A DNA stretch of 64,000 nucleotides from Acetispira formosa (nom. nud.) (GCA_023525915.1 CP026657.1:4116001-4180000); one strand, 5' to 3'. Shown: positions 49,706 through 59,162, counted from the first letter of the stretch. The notes: generated by a model not told the origin, from the letters alone. A program made the numbers and translations.

Positions 49706-50734
49706 ATGAAATCAATTCCAACTGAACAGGCGGTAGGGCTGACCATTTGCCATGACATCACCGAAATTATTGCCGGGGAACACAAAAAAGTGGCATTTAA
49801 ACGCGGACACGTGGTCCGTCAGGAAGATATCCCCCATCTTCTGCGGCTGGGGAAGGAAAATCTTTTCGTCTGGAGCGAGCAGGCGGAAGGTATGGTGCAT
49901 GAAGACGACGCCGCCAGGCGCATTGCCGCCGCAATTTGCGGGCCGGGGGTGGTTTACAGCGACAGTCCCACCGAGGGCCGGATCAACCTGAAAGCTGAAT
50001 TTCAGGGGCTTTTCGTTTTGAATTTGGACCTCCTGGAGGCCATGAACGATATTCAGGATGTGACCATCGCCACGGTTCAAACGTTGCGTGAGGTTTCAAA
50101 CGGACAGGTGCTGGCCGGGACCAGAGTCATCCCCCTGTGTGTGCCGGAAGAACGCATTGCCGCGGTTGAGCGCCTCAGCCGGGAGCAGGGGCCGCTTCTG
50201 ACTGTGCTGCCATTCCCGAAGATGAAAGTCGGGGTGGTCACCACCGGCAGCGAAGTTTTTCACGGCCGCATCAAAGACGGCTTCACCCCGGTGCTCCGTC
50301 GGAAGTTCGCGGACTGGGGCTCCGAACTGGTTTTCACCACTATCGTGCCCGATGAGCCCGGCGCCACCGCCGCCGCAATCAGGGAGGCTTTGGCGGCCGG
50401 GGCCGAAATGGTCGCCGTCACCGGAGGCATGAGCGTCGATCCCGATGACAAGACCCCGGCGGCTATCAAGGAAGTTTGCGATGAAGTGGTGATTTACGGT
50501 ACGCCCGTTTTTCCAGGGGCCATGTTTATGCTGGGCTATTATGGCGAGGTTCCGGTCATGGGCCTGCCCGGTTGCGTCATGTACAGCCGGGCCAGCATTT
50601 TCGATCTGATTGCGCCGCGTCTGCTGGCGGGCCAGCGTCTGGCCCGACGCGATTTCACTCGTCTGGCCCACGGCGGACTCTGTCCTCAGTGCCCGGATTG
50701 CCGCTATCCCAATTGCATGTTCGGACGCGGCTGA
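49706..50734 (+). CDS. Molybdopterin-binding (MoeA/Mog-like) protein with Cys-rich tail
   Basis: A 342-aa protein. The first 150 residues resemble a MoeA domain (AVGLTICHDITEIIAGE, HVVRQEDIPHLLRLGKENLFV). Residues 175-310 hold the MogA/MoaB-like domain: KVGVVTTGSEVFHGRIKD, VPDEPGATAAAIREALAAGAEMVAVTGGMSVDPDD and VMGLPGCVMY. The end, CPQCPDCRYPNCMFG, has four Cys and may bind a metal. It probably handles molybdenum cofactor or its precursor for an anaerobic enzyme. GGAG before ATG 49706 sets the start. Confidence 0.85.
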   Translation: MKSIPTEQAVGLTICHDITEIIAGEHKKVAFKRGHVVRQEDIPHLLRLGKENLFVWSEQAEGMVHEDDAARRIAAAICGPGVVYSDSPTEGRINLKAEFQGLFVLNLDLLEAMNDIQDVTIATVQTLREVSNGQVLAGTRVIPLCVPEERIAAVERLSREQGPLLTVLPFPKMKVGVVTTGSEVFHGRIKDGFTPVLRRKFADWGSELVFTTIVPDEPGATAAAIREALAAGAEMVAVTGGMSVDPDDKTPAAIKEVCDEVVIYGTPVFPGAMFMLGYYGEVPVMGLPGCVMYSRASIFDLIAPRLLAGQRLARRDFTRLAHGGLCPQCPDCRYPNCMFGRG

Positions 50735-50755
50735 AGTTTCCAGCCTGACCGCACT

Positions 50756-50792
50756 AAAAAGCCGCCCGCGACTAACTTTGCGGGCGGCTTTT
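50756..50792. terminator. Bidirectional terminator between convergent genes
   Basis: A 9-bp stem GCCGCCCGC/GCGGGCGGC is flanked by AAAAA and TTTT. Confidence 0.9.
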
Positions 50793-50812
50793 ATGTTGCT
50801 TGCCCCAGATTC

Positions 50813-51724
50813 TCACAGGCATTGGGCGATGAGGCCCTTGACGTGTTCAGCCGAGCGGCCAAGGGCCTCTTGCTCCTGGCCGGTCAGTTCAATTTCCACC
50901 ACTTCTTTCCAGCCTTTTTCATCCGCGATTATGGGCACCCCCAGGCTCACGGCCGACAAGCCGTATTCCCCCTCCAGAACCACCGAACCCATGGTGGGGC
51001 CGTCCTGGCAGCCACCGGCCAGGCTGGCGAGCATCGCGAGCATGGAGGTGGCTGAGGTCCAGGTTGTGGTGCGCCCGGAATCCAGCGACTGCCAGCGCGG
51101 ATACCAATCCCGCAGAATCCTGGTGATTTCTGATTTCTGTACTTCACTGAGCCCGGCCTCTCGCCCATCCACGGTGACCGTGGAAAAGACCGGCACCTGG
51201 GTTTCACCATGTTCCCCCAGCACCAGGCCGCCGATGCGGCGGCCGTCGAGTCCGGTGACCTGACTGACCGCCCAGCGGAAACGCTGTGAATCATTGCGGC
51301 AAAAACCCATCACCCGATGTTTGTCGCCCAGTTCGCGGCTGAAGACATAGGCATACACATCCACTGGAGCGGTAACACTGACAAGGGTAGTTCCGGGACA
51401 GTATTTTTTTATATTGCCGGCCGCTTCGAGCACTATTTTCAGATTGGCCTCGAGGTATTCATTGCGGGATTTGACGCGGTGCCCGGCCAGGGATGCGGCC
51501 ATGATGACCAGATCGCAGCCGGTCAGCACCTCCCAGCCGCCCCAGGTGACTCTGGTGGCGCATTCCGCGCTGAAACATTCCGTCAGGTCGATAACGTGGG
51601 TCTGGAGTACGTTGTCCTTAATATCAAACAGCGCTATTTCCTCAAAAATATCTTTCAGGCCCAGATAAAAAGCCATGGTTGACCCCAGACCTCCGGCGGC
51701 TCCGATAATGCCCAGCTTTTTCAT
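50813..51724 (-). CDS. Lactate/malate dehydrogenase family protein
   Basis: A 303-aa NAD-dependent dehydrogenase-like protein. The Rossmann start is LGIIGAAGGLGSTMAFYLGL. IALFDIKDN gives the Asp that prefers NAD. VLGEHGETQVPVFS contains the catalytic His, and GFCRNDSQRFRWAVS the middle helix. In the substrate loop (LAGHRVKSRNEYLEAN) the usual R-K-P-G-x-x-R set is altered, so specificity for lactate or malate is doubtful. It stands alone between a terminator and the chemoreceptor. The reaction is inferred only at family level. Confidence 0.8.
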   Translation of the reverse strand: MKKLGIIGAAGGLGSTMAFYLGLKDIFEEIALFDIKDNVLQTHVIDLTECFSAECATRVTWGGWEVLTGCDLVIMAASLAGHRVKSRNEYLEANLKIVLEAAGNIKKYCPGTTLVSVTAPVDVYAYVFSRELGDKHRVMGFCRNDSQRFRWAVSQVTGLDGRRIGGLVLGEHGETQVPVFSTVTVDGREAGLSEVQKSEITRILRDWYPRWQSLDSGRTTTWTSATSMLAMLASLAGGCQDGPTMGSVVLEGEYGLSAVSLGVPIIADEKGWKEVVEIELTGQEQEALGRSAEHVKGLIAQCL

Positions 51725-51758
51725 ACATTTTCCTCTTGTCTGATTGTGGCTGAAATAA

Positions 51759-51790
51759 ATCAGCCCCGGCGGTAAGGACGGCCGGGGCTG
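51759..51790 (-). terminator. Terminator after the chemoreceptor gene
   Basis: A 10-bp stem CAGCCCCGGC/GCCGGGGCTG is followed on the minus strand by ATTTATTT. Confidence 0.7.
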
Positions 51791-51808
51791 GTGTTGGTTC
51801 AGGCTTTT

Positions 51809-53794
51809 TTAGAAATCCGAGAAATCATCCATTGGAAAAGAGGCGTCGCTTTTGGCCGCGCTGGAAGAGGGCGGCAAGGCTTTGACTTTGGCTTTCGCGC
51901 CTCCGACGGTCTTCCCGGTGCTCTTGGGCAGAGCCTTGGCCGGTTTGGGCAGAGCCGCCCTGTTCTGAAAGCCCTGTTGCTGGCCCTGGCCATAAATCAG
52001 GGCGGAAAGGTCATCAATGGCGTCTATCAGGCGAGCCGCTTCCAAGTTCAAATGGTCGACCGAGCGGGTGGAGCTTTTGGCCAGTTCCGCATTGGTCTGG
52101 GTGGCTCTGTCCATCTCATGAACGGCCGTGTTGATCTGGGCCAGACCCTGGGCCTGATCGTTGGAGGCATTGGCCACTTCCTGAAGCAGGGCGGCTATTT
52201 TGGATGAATTGCTCTCCATCGATTTAAAGTTCTCAGCCGTTTTGGCCACCAGTTCAGAACCGGCGTGAATATTATTGATGGTGGAGGTGATAAGCTGGGC
52301 GGTGTTACGGGCCGCCTCGGCCGAACGGCCGGCCAGGTTGCGCACTTCCTCGGCCACCACGGCGAAGCCGCTGCCGGCTTCGCCCGCCCGCGCCGCCTCA
52401 ACAGAGGCGTTCAGGGCCAACAAGTTGGTCTGAAAGGAAATATCATCGATAGTTTTAATGATCTTGCTTATCTCTTCGCCGGATACGGAAATTTCATCCA
52501 TAGCGCGGGTCACCCCGGCCATTGATTCATCAGCCAGTTTCACCGACCGCATGGTTTCAGCCATGATGGCGTTGGCTTCAGAAGAATTTTCCGAGTTCCT
52601 GTTGGTCATCGAAGTCAGCTCTTCCAGGGCTGAAGATGTTTCCTGTAAACTTTCAGCGTTGCTGTTGGATGTTTCCGAGAGTTCATGGGAGGTCTGGGCC
52701 AGTTCAGTGGAGGCCGTTTCAAATTCCTCCGCTCCTCCGTGAAGGGTCTCAATCATCCGGGAAATAGGCAGCGTGATGCTGCGGGTGATGATGATGCCGA
52801 CCGCGATGCTGGCCAGAATGGCCACGATCAAACCGGCAATCAAGGTGTTGGCCACCGCGTTGAGGGAAGTCAGGGTCATCTGGGCCATTTCGACGCTGGA
52901 ATCTATGGCCGCGTTTTTCAGGTCAACCGCGTCCTGAATCATCACTTTGGTGATTTTGCTGCGCGCGGCGTCCTGATCGAGCTTGCCCAGTATGGCCGCT
53001 TCAAACACAGGCATGACCTTTTCAAATTCATTGGCCCAGAATAATAAATCCTTCAGCCCGGCGGCCAGTTCGGCGCTGCCGCTGTCGTCAACCTGAATAA
53101 ATTCGGCCGTCAGCTCTTTCATCCTGATGATGTTTTCATTAATTTCAGGAAAGGCGTCAGTGTTGTCATTAAGGTAGGCGGATTCGGATTTAAGGACAAT
53201 GGTATTGGTCAGATCCATGATTTTATTCATATTTCTGATTCGATCCAGGCGGCGGTTGAGAGCTATGGGATAGAGTGACCCGTTGGCTTGAGCCTCGGCC
53301 AGCATGACATATTGACGCTCCAGATAGGCTGTGGCGTGCTCGATGCAGCTGGCATAGCCCTCCTCAAGTTTTTCCAGCGAAGTCAGGGTGTCGTTCATCA
53401 AGGCCGGAATTTTGCGGGCCAGCTGGTCATAGGCCTTGTAATTATCTTCCACATCGTGGAGCTTTTGCTGAAGCTCCGGTGTGTTGAGGTGCTCGGAGCG
53501 GTTCAGATGCCCCTGAATGCCCTTGACAAAGCCGTCGATGTCGGCCGCGTAGGTATCGGCTGTTTCCCACAGTTCGTCATAGCCGCTGTAGCCATAGGCC
53601 GTCTGCAGGCTGGAGATGACGCCGATGCTGAACTGCATGGCGGCAGCCTGATACAATGTGGGGATAAACTCGTCCTTCATCTCCACCATGCCGTTTTTCA
53701 CCGGCCGCTGTAGGACCATAACGGTGCCTGAAAGAATCGTAAAAATTATATTGGTGATAACAAAACCGAGAATAATCTTGGTGCTTAACTTCAC
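51809..53794 (-). CDS. Methyl-accepting chemotaxis protein
   Basis: A 661-aa chemoreceptor. The first membrane segment is [22 protein letters not shown] long helical periplasmic domain (about residues 35-310, four-helix-bundle type) follows, then the second membrane segment [20 protein letters not shown]. The signalling domain holds the hairpin tip [37 protein letters not shown], nearly invariant in the family. The end is a flexible Ala/Lys linker closing with DDFSDF. Start GTG 53794 follows GGAGG by seven bases. The ligand is unknown; no che genes lie nearby. Confidence 0.92.
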   Translation of the reverse strand: MKLSTKIILGFVITNIIFTILSGTVMVLQRPVKNGMVEMKDEFIPTLYQAAAMQFSIGVISSLQTAYGYSGYDELWETADTYAADIDGFVKGIQGHLNRSEHLNTPELQQKLHDVEDNYKAYDQLARKIPALMNDTLTSLEKLEEGYASCIEHATAYLERQYVMLAEAQANGSLYPIALNRRLDRIRNMNKIMDLTNTIVLKSESAYLNDNTDAFPEINENIIRMKELTAEFIQVDDSGSAELAAGLKDLLFWANEFEKVMPVFEAAILGKLDQDAARSKITKVMIQDAVDLKNAAIDSSVEMAQMTLTSLNAVANTLIAGLIVAILASIAVGIIITRSITLPISRMIETLHGGAEEFETASTELAQTSHELSETSNSNAESLQETSSALEELTSMTNRNSENSSEANAIMAETMRSVKLADESMAGVTRAMDEISVSGEEISKIIKTIDDISFQTNLLALNASVEAARAGEAGSGFAVVAEEVRNLAGRSAEAARNTAQLITSTINNIHAGSELVAKTAENFKSMESNSSKIAALLQEVANASNDQAQGLAQINTAVHEMDRATQTNAELAKSSTRSVDHLNLEAARLIDAIDDLSALIYGQGQQQGFQNRAALPKPAKALPKSTGKTVGGAKAKVKALPPSSSAAKSDASFPMDDFSDF

Positions 53795-54396
53795 AACCCT
53801 ACCTCCGGGTACACTTTTCACGCCCAAGGATAAAACCGTATATCGTACAGTTCTTGTCTGGTGCAGACGCTTTTAATTGTCGAGCTGGGTAAAAATAACG
53901 GGTACCAAATTTTCCTGGCTTTTGAGGATGATGCTGAATTTGAGGGTTAGCCGAATCTAATTATTTAATGTCATTCATTTAGTTTGATATTTATTGAGTT
54001 CCATCATACTTATCGGCAATCTTGTCAATCTGGTGAATTTAAAGCCGCGCATTTTGACGCCAATGCCGCAAAAACCAAAAATAAGGGAGAACTGATTCAT
54101 GGAATTATGAATTACCTGCTTCAGTTCCTCCCCTCATATTTACATATTTCAATGAGCATACACCAAACATCCTTCTGTTGCAAGCCATAATCCGCAACGC
54201 GATTTTCTCCGGTTCCGACCGCCGGCCCGACCTTAATATCACATTCCGGCACAAGATTAAAAAACCTTCCATTTCGGCTGATTTTTATTTATAATTTTAA
54301 AAGTTTCTGAAATAGTTTGTGTCGTAATTCAACATCATGCGTTTGCCGCGGGCATATCCAATGCGTCAGGCATTTGGAGGGCTGGGGGGTTTGGGG
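53795..54396. other. 600-bp gap without convincing gene
   Basis: It contains the upstream regions of the chemoreceptor (leftward) and the PAS gene (rightward). A 68-codon ORF at 53984-54190 has no ribosome site or recognisable sequence. AT-rich stretches near 54280-54300 could hold the PAS-gene promoter. Confidence 0.4.
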
Positions 54397-55647
54397 ATGA
54401 AAACTATCGACCTGAAAGGCACTTTTGAAGGCGGTCTGCTCTGGAACGATATCGAGCACGCCCAGAACCTTGGCGGCCTGAGCCTGTGGCGGCTCACTCT
54501 GGAAGAGGGCGCTGTCAGGCTGGAAGTGGATGACGGCTTCTTCAGCGCCTTTGGCTATCCCGCTAGTGATTTTACTACCAGTTTCAATGCTTTTGTCACT
54601 AAAGCGCTTCATCCTGAGGATCAGGATTTGCTGTCGGAGGCTGTGGGTGAGTGTTTCAATCGCGGCCAGAGCGGTTTTCGTATGGAATATCGGATGCGCC
54701 ACGGGACCACCGGACAGTGGCGCTGGGTGCGCAGTCTGGGCGAAAGCCGGGAACTAGAGGACGGTACCGGTCTGGTGATCATTGGCTGCACGGTGGATGT
54801 TCACGAATATTTCACCGCGTTGGAAGAACTGAAAAAGGTTCAGGACGCCCTTCACAATGAAAGGGAGCGGATGGCCGCCATAATTGACGCGGCCGACATG
54901 GCCGTTTGGGATTGGAATCTGGAAACCGATGAAATCACCTATGGCGCGTCCTGGTCTCCAGGCGAGTCTTTGGAAGATGATAGTGAGCCTATCGGCAGTG
55001 TCTGGGAACAGTTTGTAACCCCCCAGGATCGGGCCAGATCCCGCGAAGTGGCCAGACGCCATGCCCAGGGTGAGCTGCCGCGTTATGAGGTGGAATACCG
55101 GATGCGGCGTCCCAATGGCAAAGATCTATGGATACAGGACAGGGGCCGGGTGGTGGAGCGTGACGACAATGGCCGGGCGCTGCGGCTTATGGGGGTTCTG
55201 ATAGACGTCACCAGCCAGAAGATGACGGAAAAGGCCCTGAGGGAACAGAAAGAGCAGATGGAAATGATCATTGACGCGGCCAAGGTGGGCACCTGGGACT
55301 GGAACGTCACTGGAAATTATCTGTCTTTCAATATTACCTATACTGACATGCTGGGCTATAGCCCGGGCGAGTTGGACGGCAGTGTGGAGCGCTGGCGTTC
55401 TTTCGTCCACCCTGAGGATCTGGAGCAGATTGCCCGTCACTTCACGGAGGTCTTTGTGGGGCCGGGCATGACTTATGAAAATACCCTGCGAATGCGCCAT
55501 AAAGACGGCCATTATGTGCCGACCCACGACATAGGCCGGGTAGTGGCCGTGACCGACGACGGCCAGGCCGCCCGCATAGTAGGCATCCAAGTCCTCCAGG
55601 GCATAGCCCTGGACCCGCGGATGCTCACGCATCCTTCGTCTTGGTGA
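54397..55647 (+). CDS. Three-PAS sensor protein, output domain lost to a repeat insertion
   Basis: A 416-aa cytoplasmic protein with three PAS/PAC units (about residues 20-145, 160-290, 295-400), each closing with the PAC pattern (EYRMRHGTTGQWRWVRSLGES; VEYRMRRPNGKDLWIQDRGRV; NTLRMRHKDGHYVPTHDIGRVV). In this family an output domain such as GGDEF, histidine kinase or MCP usually follows. Here the frame ends with ALDPRMLTHPSSW, coded by the repeat element at 55596-55764, so the downstream part is missing. It may be a pseudogene or act as a stand-alone sensor. The start at 54397 is supported by a G-rich site; two upstream in-frame ATGs are less likely. Confidence 0.75.
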   Translation: MKTIDLKGTFEGGLLWNDIEHAQNLGGLSLWRLTLEEGAVRLEVDDGFFSAFGYPASDFTTSFNAFVTKALHPEDQDLLSEAVGECFNRGQSGFRMEYRMRHGTTGQWRWVRSLGESRELEDGTGLVIIGCTVDVHEYFTALEELKKVQDALHNERERMAAIIDAADMAVWDWNLETDEITYGASWSPGESLEDDSEPIGSVWEQFVTPQDRARSREVARRHAQGELPRYEVEYRMRRPNGKDLWIQDRGRVVERDDNGRALRLMGVLIDVTSQKMTEKALREQKEQMEMIIDAAKVGTWDWNVTGNYLSFNITYTDMLGYSPGELDGSVERWRSFVHPEDLEQIARHFTEVFVGPGMTYENTLRMRHKDGHYVPTHDIGRVVAVTDDGQAARIVGIQVLQGIALDPRMLTHPSSW

Positions 55648-55764
55648 GGGTTTCCCGTAATTGTAAAGTATGGCGGCCATCATCGTATTAAGAGCGTTGC
55701 CCCCTTGGCTATGGACTCAACCATAGCCAAGGGGGCAACGCTCTTAATACGATGATGGCCGCCA
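55596..55764. repeat. Palindromic repeat element, copy 1
   Basis: It runs from CCAGGGC-ata-GCCCTGG through a GGATGC/GCATCC hairpin segment (both inside the end of the PAS gene) to a perfect 44-bp inverted repeat (55671-55714 and 55721-55764, 6-nt loop). A second copy in inverse orientation lies at 58895-59082. Confidence 0.9.
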
Positions 55765-55827
55765 AAACCAACGATTACTGGAAAGTGCCCCCCAGACATA
55801 GCCCCGTGCGGGCCACGCACATTTTGG

Positions 55828-55855
55828 TTGATTTTTATGCGGATTCTGTTATTAT
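55828..55855 (+). promoter_or_regulatory. Promoter of the rpsF operon
   Basis: TTGATT, 16 bp, TATTAT. The start is expected near 55862, giving a leader of about 75 nt. Confidence 0.65.
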
Positions 55856-55861
55856 TGCGAA

Positions 55862-55937
55862 TTCGAGCCCATAGATCACTATCGGCTATCCTCGCTCCGC
55901 CACAAAGGCGGGGCCACATGTCCACGAGGAGGAAGAC
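55862..55937 (+). ncRNA. rpsF leader with hairpin (possible S6:S18 autoregulation)
   Basis: The stem CTCCGCC/GGCGGGG (55895-55913) precedes the GAGGAGG ribosome site. rpsF leaders are known in many bacteria to bind the S6:S18 pair; the exact consensus is not verified here. Confidence 0.35.
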
Positions 55938-56399
55938 ATGCATCCAAGAAGGTATGAAACCCTTATTATGCTGGCTCCCAACCTGCCCGCCGAAGAAATG
56001 GACGCCTTTAAAGAAAAGGTGAACACCATCATGGAAACCGGCGGCGGCAAACCGGTGAGCTTCGAAGACTGGGGACGGCGTCGTCTGTCTTATCCAGTTA
56101 AAAAAGAAATGTTCGGCCACTACCTGCTCTATGATTTCCAGGGCAGCCCGGAACTGTCCAGTGAACTGGAACGTAATCTGAAGCTCGATGAAAGAGTCTT
56201 CAAATACCTGACCCTGGTTCTGGACAAAAAATTCACCGATGAGGATCTGGCCGCCGCCAAGGAAAATCTCCTGGCTGAAGCCGCCCGTCGCGAAGCCGAA
56301 AAAGCCAAGGCCCGCGAAGCCGCCGAAGCACGTCTGTCCGAAGGCAACGACGATGACGACGAAGGCGACGACGATGACGCTTCCGGTGAAGAAGAGTAG
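55938..56399 (+). CDS. rpsF: 30S ribosomal protein S6
   Basis: A 153-aa protein with the S6 fold: RRYETLIMLAPNLPAEEMDAF, then DWGRRRLSYPVKKEMFGHYLLYDFQG and NLKLDERVFKYLTLVLD. It binds the central 16S rRNA domain with S18. The last 45 residues are an Ala/Glu helix and a run of Asp/Glu, longer than in E. coli, as in several deltaproteobacteria. GAGGAGG lies seven bases upstream. It heads the operon with rpsR and rplI. Confidence 0.95.
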   Translation: MHPRRYETLIMLAPNLPAEEMDAFKEKVNTIMETGGGKPVSFEDWGRRRLSYPVKKEMFGHYLLYDFQGSPELSSELERNLKLDERVFKYLTLVLDKKFTDEDLAAAKENLLAEAARREAEKAKAREAAEARLSEGNDDDDEGDDDDASGEEE

Positions 56400-56414
56400 A
56401 GGAGGGAACAGCTA

Positions 56415-56708
56415 ATGTACGATAATAATCAGGACGATAAAAATCCGCGCGGCCGCGGCCGGGGCAAAAAGCGCCCTTTCCATCGCCGCAAGGTCTGCCG
56501 TTTCTGTGTCGATCACATCAATGAAGTTGATTACAAAGATGTGAAGACTTTGCGTAATTTTGTCACCGAGCGGGGCAAGATCGTGCCTCGCCGCATCAGC
56601 GGCAACTGCGCCAAGCATCAGCGCCTTCTGACCCAGACCATCATGCGGGCCCGCTTTATGGCCTTGTTGCCCTACACGGCTATGGTGCCGTCGAGCAACC
56701 AGTATTAA
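56415..56708 (+). CDS. rpsR: 30S ribosomal protein S18
   Basis: A 97-aa protein with a basic start ([19 protein letters not shown]), then [52 protein letters not shown], the whole S18 core. The two Cys near the start (VCRFCVDH) may be of the zinc-binding form. It is the direct S6 partner, 15 bp after it. Confidence 0.96.
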   Translation: MYDNNQDDKNPRGRGRGKKRPFHRRKVCRFCVDHINEVDYKDVKTLRNFVTERGKIVPRRISGNCAKHQRLLTQTIMRARFMALLPYTAMVPSSNQY

Positions 56709-56720
56709 TGGGAGGGCTCC

Positions 56721-57218
56721 ATGGAAATCATTCTAGTTAAAGACGTTGACAATCTCGGTCTGTCCGGCCAGGTGCTGACTGTAGCCCCTGGTTACGCCCG
56801 CAACTTCCTTCTGCCCACCGGCGCGGCCCTTCCGGCCACCGAGGGCAACCTGAAGATGCTGGCCAAAAAACGGGCCGAATATGAAGCCAGGGCCAAGGCC
56901 GAAAAAGACCGGGCCTCTGATCTTAAAACCAAACTGGCCGAAGTCAAGCTGGTTTTCCGCCGCAAGGCCGGCGAAAAAGAAAAGCTCTATGGCGCGGTTA
57001 CGGCTATGGATATTGCGGAAGCCCTTCAGGCCCAGGGTCTGGATATCGACCGCAAGAAGCTTCGACTGGCCGAGCCTATCAAGGCTCTGGGCGAATATGA
57101 AGTCCCGGTTCGTCTCCATCCCGAACTGACCGGCACTTTTAAAGTCGCCGTTCTGCCGGAAGACGAAGCGGCTGAAGCCGCTCCGGCCGAAGAAGCAGCC
57201 GACGCCAAGGCTGAGTAA
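56721..57218 (+). CDS. rplI: 50S ribosomal protein L9
   Basis: A 165-aa protein. The N-terminal domain (EIILVKDVDNLGLSGQVLTVAPGYARNFLLPTGAAL) carries the L9 signature; a long charged helix follows and then the C-terminal rRNA-binding domain (LYGAVTAMDIAEALQAQG, VPVRLHPELTGTFKVAV). An acidic Ala/Glu tail of about 18 residues is extra. It lies 12 bp after rpsR. Confidence 0.96.
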   Translation: MEIILVKDVDNLGLSGQVLTVAPGYARNFLLPTGAALPATEGNLKMLAKKRAEYEARAKAEKDRASDLKTKLAEVKLVFRRKAGEKEKLYGAVTAMDIAEALQAQGLDIDRKKLRLAEPIKALGEYEVPVRLHPELTGTFKVAVLPEDEAAEAAPAEEAADAKAE

Positions 57219-57250
57219 CTTCGGGGCCGCCACGGCGGTTATCCTTGAAA

Positions 57251-57285
57251 AAGCCCGGCCCGAATTTCGGGCCGGGCTTTTTTTC
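57251..57285 (+). terminator. Terminator after rplI
   Basis: A 13-bp stem rich in GC (57251-57263 with 57267-57279) followed by seven T. It lies 18 bp before dnaB, so dnaB needs readthrough or its own start. Confidence 0.9.
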
Positions 57286-57302
57286 GTAATTCAGGGGATT
57301 TT

Positions 57303-58730
57303 ATGCCGGTTGATCACTCTTCCGATACTCATGACAGCCTGGCCAGGGAGATGGGTCTGGATTCCGCTCCCTCCAACCTGGAGGCCGAGAGGGCCCTATT
57401 GGGGGCTATTTTCATGGACGCGACCGAAGCTCTGCCGCGCGTCTTTGAAATCGGTCTGAAACACACTGATTTTTTCAAAGAGGCGCATGGCGAGGTTTTC
57501 GAAGCCATTCGCTATCTCTATGAAAAAGGCGAACCTGTCGATCTGGTGACGACCACGGAATCCCTTTTGAAGCGGGGTTCCCTGGAAAAAGTGGGCGGGG
57601 CCTCCTATCTGGCCTATCTTTCCGACAGCGTGGGCATTGCCGCCAACGCGGCCCGCTATGCCCAGATAATCATCGACCGGGCCGTGCTGCGCCAGATGAT
57701 AACGGTGACGGCCTCCATCTCCGAAGAGTGCCAGGGTACCCCCAAAGATGTGGATGAGGTGCTCGACCGGGCTGAGGGGCTGATCTACGGTATCCGTGAC
57801 AATCGCGGCAGCAATGCCTTGAAGCGGGTGCCCGACCTTCTGGGCGCGGCTTTTGCCCGCATTGAATCCATGCTCGACCGGGACGACAGCCTCACCGGCA
57901 TTCCCACCGGTTTTGAGGATCTGGATAAACTGACCGGCGGTTTTCAGCGTTCGGACCTGATCATCCTGGCGGGCCGCCCGGCCATGGGCAAGACTGCCCT
58001 GGCTCTGAATCTGGTTCTGGGGGCGGCCCTGCCCAGCCTCCGGCAGGCTAATCGCAACATCCCGCCGGTGGCTGTGGCCGTTTTCAGCCTGGAAATGGCC
58101 ACCGAGCAGCTCCTTCAGAGACTAATGTGCCAGACCGGCCACCTCAATCTGGGTGATCTGCGCACAGGCCGGCTCAAGCCTGAAGACATAGAGAAGCTGA
58201 CCAAAGCCATAAGTTATTTGGAAAACGCGGAAATCTACATCGACGACACCCCGGCCATTCGAGTTCTGGAACTGCGGGCCAAGGTGCGCCGCCTGAAGGG
58301 CCAGCTGGATTCCAAAGGCAGCAGCCTAGGATTGGTGGTGGTGGATTATCTTCAGTTGATGCGGGCCAGCGACAAGGCGGACAGCCGTGAGCAGGAGATC
58401 AGTGAAATCAGCCGTTCACTGAAGGGATTGGCCAAGGAGCTCAACGTGCCGGTGCTGGCGTTGTCACAGTTGAATCGGCGAGTGGAGGATCGAACGGATA
58501 AAACTCCGATGCTTTCGGACCTGCGTGAATCCGGTGCCATTGAGCAGGACGCCGACATTATCGCTTTCGTCTACCGCCCGGAGGTGTATAAAAAGGAAGA
58601 AGAGAAGGAGCCTTTCCGTGGCAAGGCCGAGATGATAGTGGGCAAGCACCGCAACGGCCCGACCGGAACGGTAAAGTTAAAATTCATGGCCGAATTCTCC
58701 AGCTTCGTCCCCCCCGACCCCGAATACTAA
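57303..58730 (+). CDS. dnaB: Replicative DNA helicase DnaB
   Basis: A 475-aa helicase. The N-terminal domain has SNLEAERALLGAIFMDATEALPRV. The linker and RecA-like core show GIPTGFEDLDKLTGGFQRSDLIILAGRPAMGKTALALNLV with Walker A GRPAMGKTA, Walker B LGLVVVDYLQLMRA, and LSQLNRRVEDRTDKTPMLSDLRESGAIEQDADII. The end is GKHRNGPTGTVKLKF. It unwinds the fork as a hexamer and is the chromosomal enzyme, distinct from the prophage primase/helicase. AGGGGA is four bases before ATG. Confidence 0.97.
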   Translation: MPVDHSSDTHDSLAREMGLDSAPSNLEAERALLGAIFMDATEALPRVFEIGLKHTDFFKEAHGEVFEAIRYLYEKGEPVDLVTTTESLLKRGSLEKVGGASYLAYLSDSVGIAANAARYAQIIIDRAVLRQMITVTASISEECQGTPKDVDEVLDRAEGLIYGIRDNRGSNALKRVPDLLGAAFARIESMLDRDDSLTGIPTGFEDLDKLTGGFQRSDLIILAGRPAMGKTALALNLVLGAALPSLRQANRNIPPVAVAVFSLEMATEQLLQRLMCQTGHLNLGDLRTGRLKPEDIEKLTKAISYLENAEIYIDDTPAIRVLELRAKVRRLKGQLDSKGSSLGLVVVDYLQLMRASDKADSREQEISEISRSLKGLAKELNVPVLALSQLNRRVEDRTDKTPMLSDLRESGAIEQDADIIAFVYRPEVYKKEEEKEPFRGKAEMIVGKHRNGPTGTVKLKFMAEFSSFVPPDPEY

Positions 58731-58798
58731 CCACCAGGGCAGAGCCCTGGCAGCTATTCTTCTTAATATGGCTTTTTCCCTTGAACTTACGGCTCGTA

Positions 58799-58828
58799 GC
58801 TACACAAAAAGCGTGGTTTTTGTGTAGC
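58799..58828 (+). terminator. Likely terminator after dnaB
   Basis: GCTACACAAAAA pairs perfectly with TTTTTGTGTAGC around a 6-nt loop. The T tract lies within the stem, so it is not a classical form. Confidence 0.45.
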
Positions 58829-58894
58829 GGGCGGCTATTTTTCCGTCAAAACCAGTCGCTGACGCTCCGTCTCGAAGACTCGACCACCGCTATA

Positions 58895-59082
58895 GGCAGC
58901 CATCATCGTATTAAGAGCGTTGCCCCCTCAGCTATAGCCGCATTATAGCCGAGGGGGCAACGCTCTTAATACGATGATGGCCGCCGTAACTAACACACAG
59001 GGAAACCCTCACCCAGACGAAGGATGCGAGAGCATCCGTGGGTCCAGGGCTCTGCCCTGGTGGGGACAGGGCTATGCCCTGG
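58895..59082. repeat. Palindromic repeat element, copy 2 (inverse orientation)
   Basis: Inverted-repeat arms 58895-58937 and 58944-58985 match copy 1 closely. They are followed by the reverse complement of copy 1's tail: GGGAAACCCTCACCCAGACG, the GGATGC/GCATCC hairpin, then CCAGGGC-tct-GCCCTGG and a further copy of that small palindrome. Confidence 0.88.
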
Positions 59083-59162
59083 TTGCGTTTTTTTTTGGAT
59101 TGTGGTGAAATGGATGAAAACTAAGTTCATACCAATGGAATTTTTCTAGGGAGAAATATATT

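Larger units (their letters stand above)
58731..59162. other. 430-bp repeat-filled gap after dnaB
   Basis: No gene. CCAGGGC-aga-GCCCTGG lies just after the dnaB stop (58734-58750). A hairpin of 12-bp arms (58799-58810/58817-58828) with A and T tracts may terminate dnaB. The repeat element copy 2 fills 58895-59082. Confidence 0.7.

Noticed and set aside
50813..51724. Naming the dehydrogenase as malate dehydrogenase outright
   Set aside because: The substrate loop differs from both typical MDH and LDH, so only the family is supported.
53984..54190. 68-codon plus-strand ORF between chemoreceptor and PAS gene
   Set aside because: No ribosome site, odd composition and no domain.
55671..55764. 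A simple rho-independent terminator for the PAS gene
   Set aside because: The 44-bp arms are far longer than a terminator needs, no T tract follows and a second inverted copy exists at 58895.
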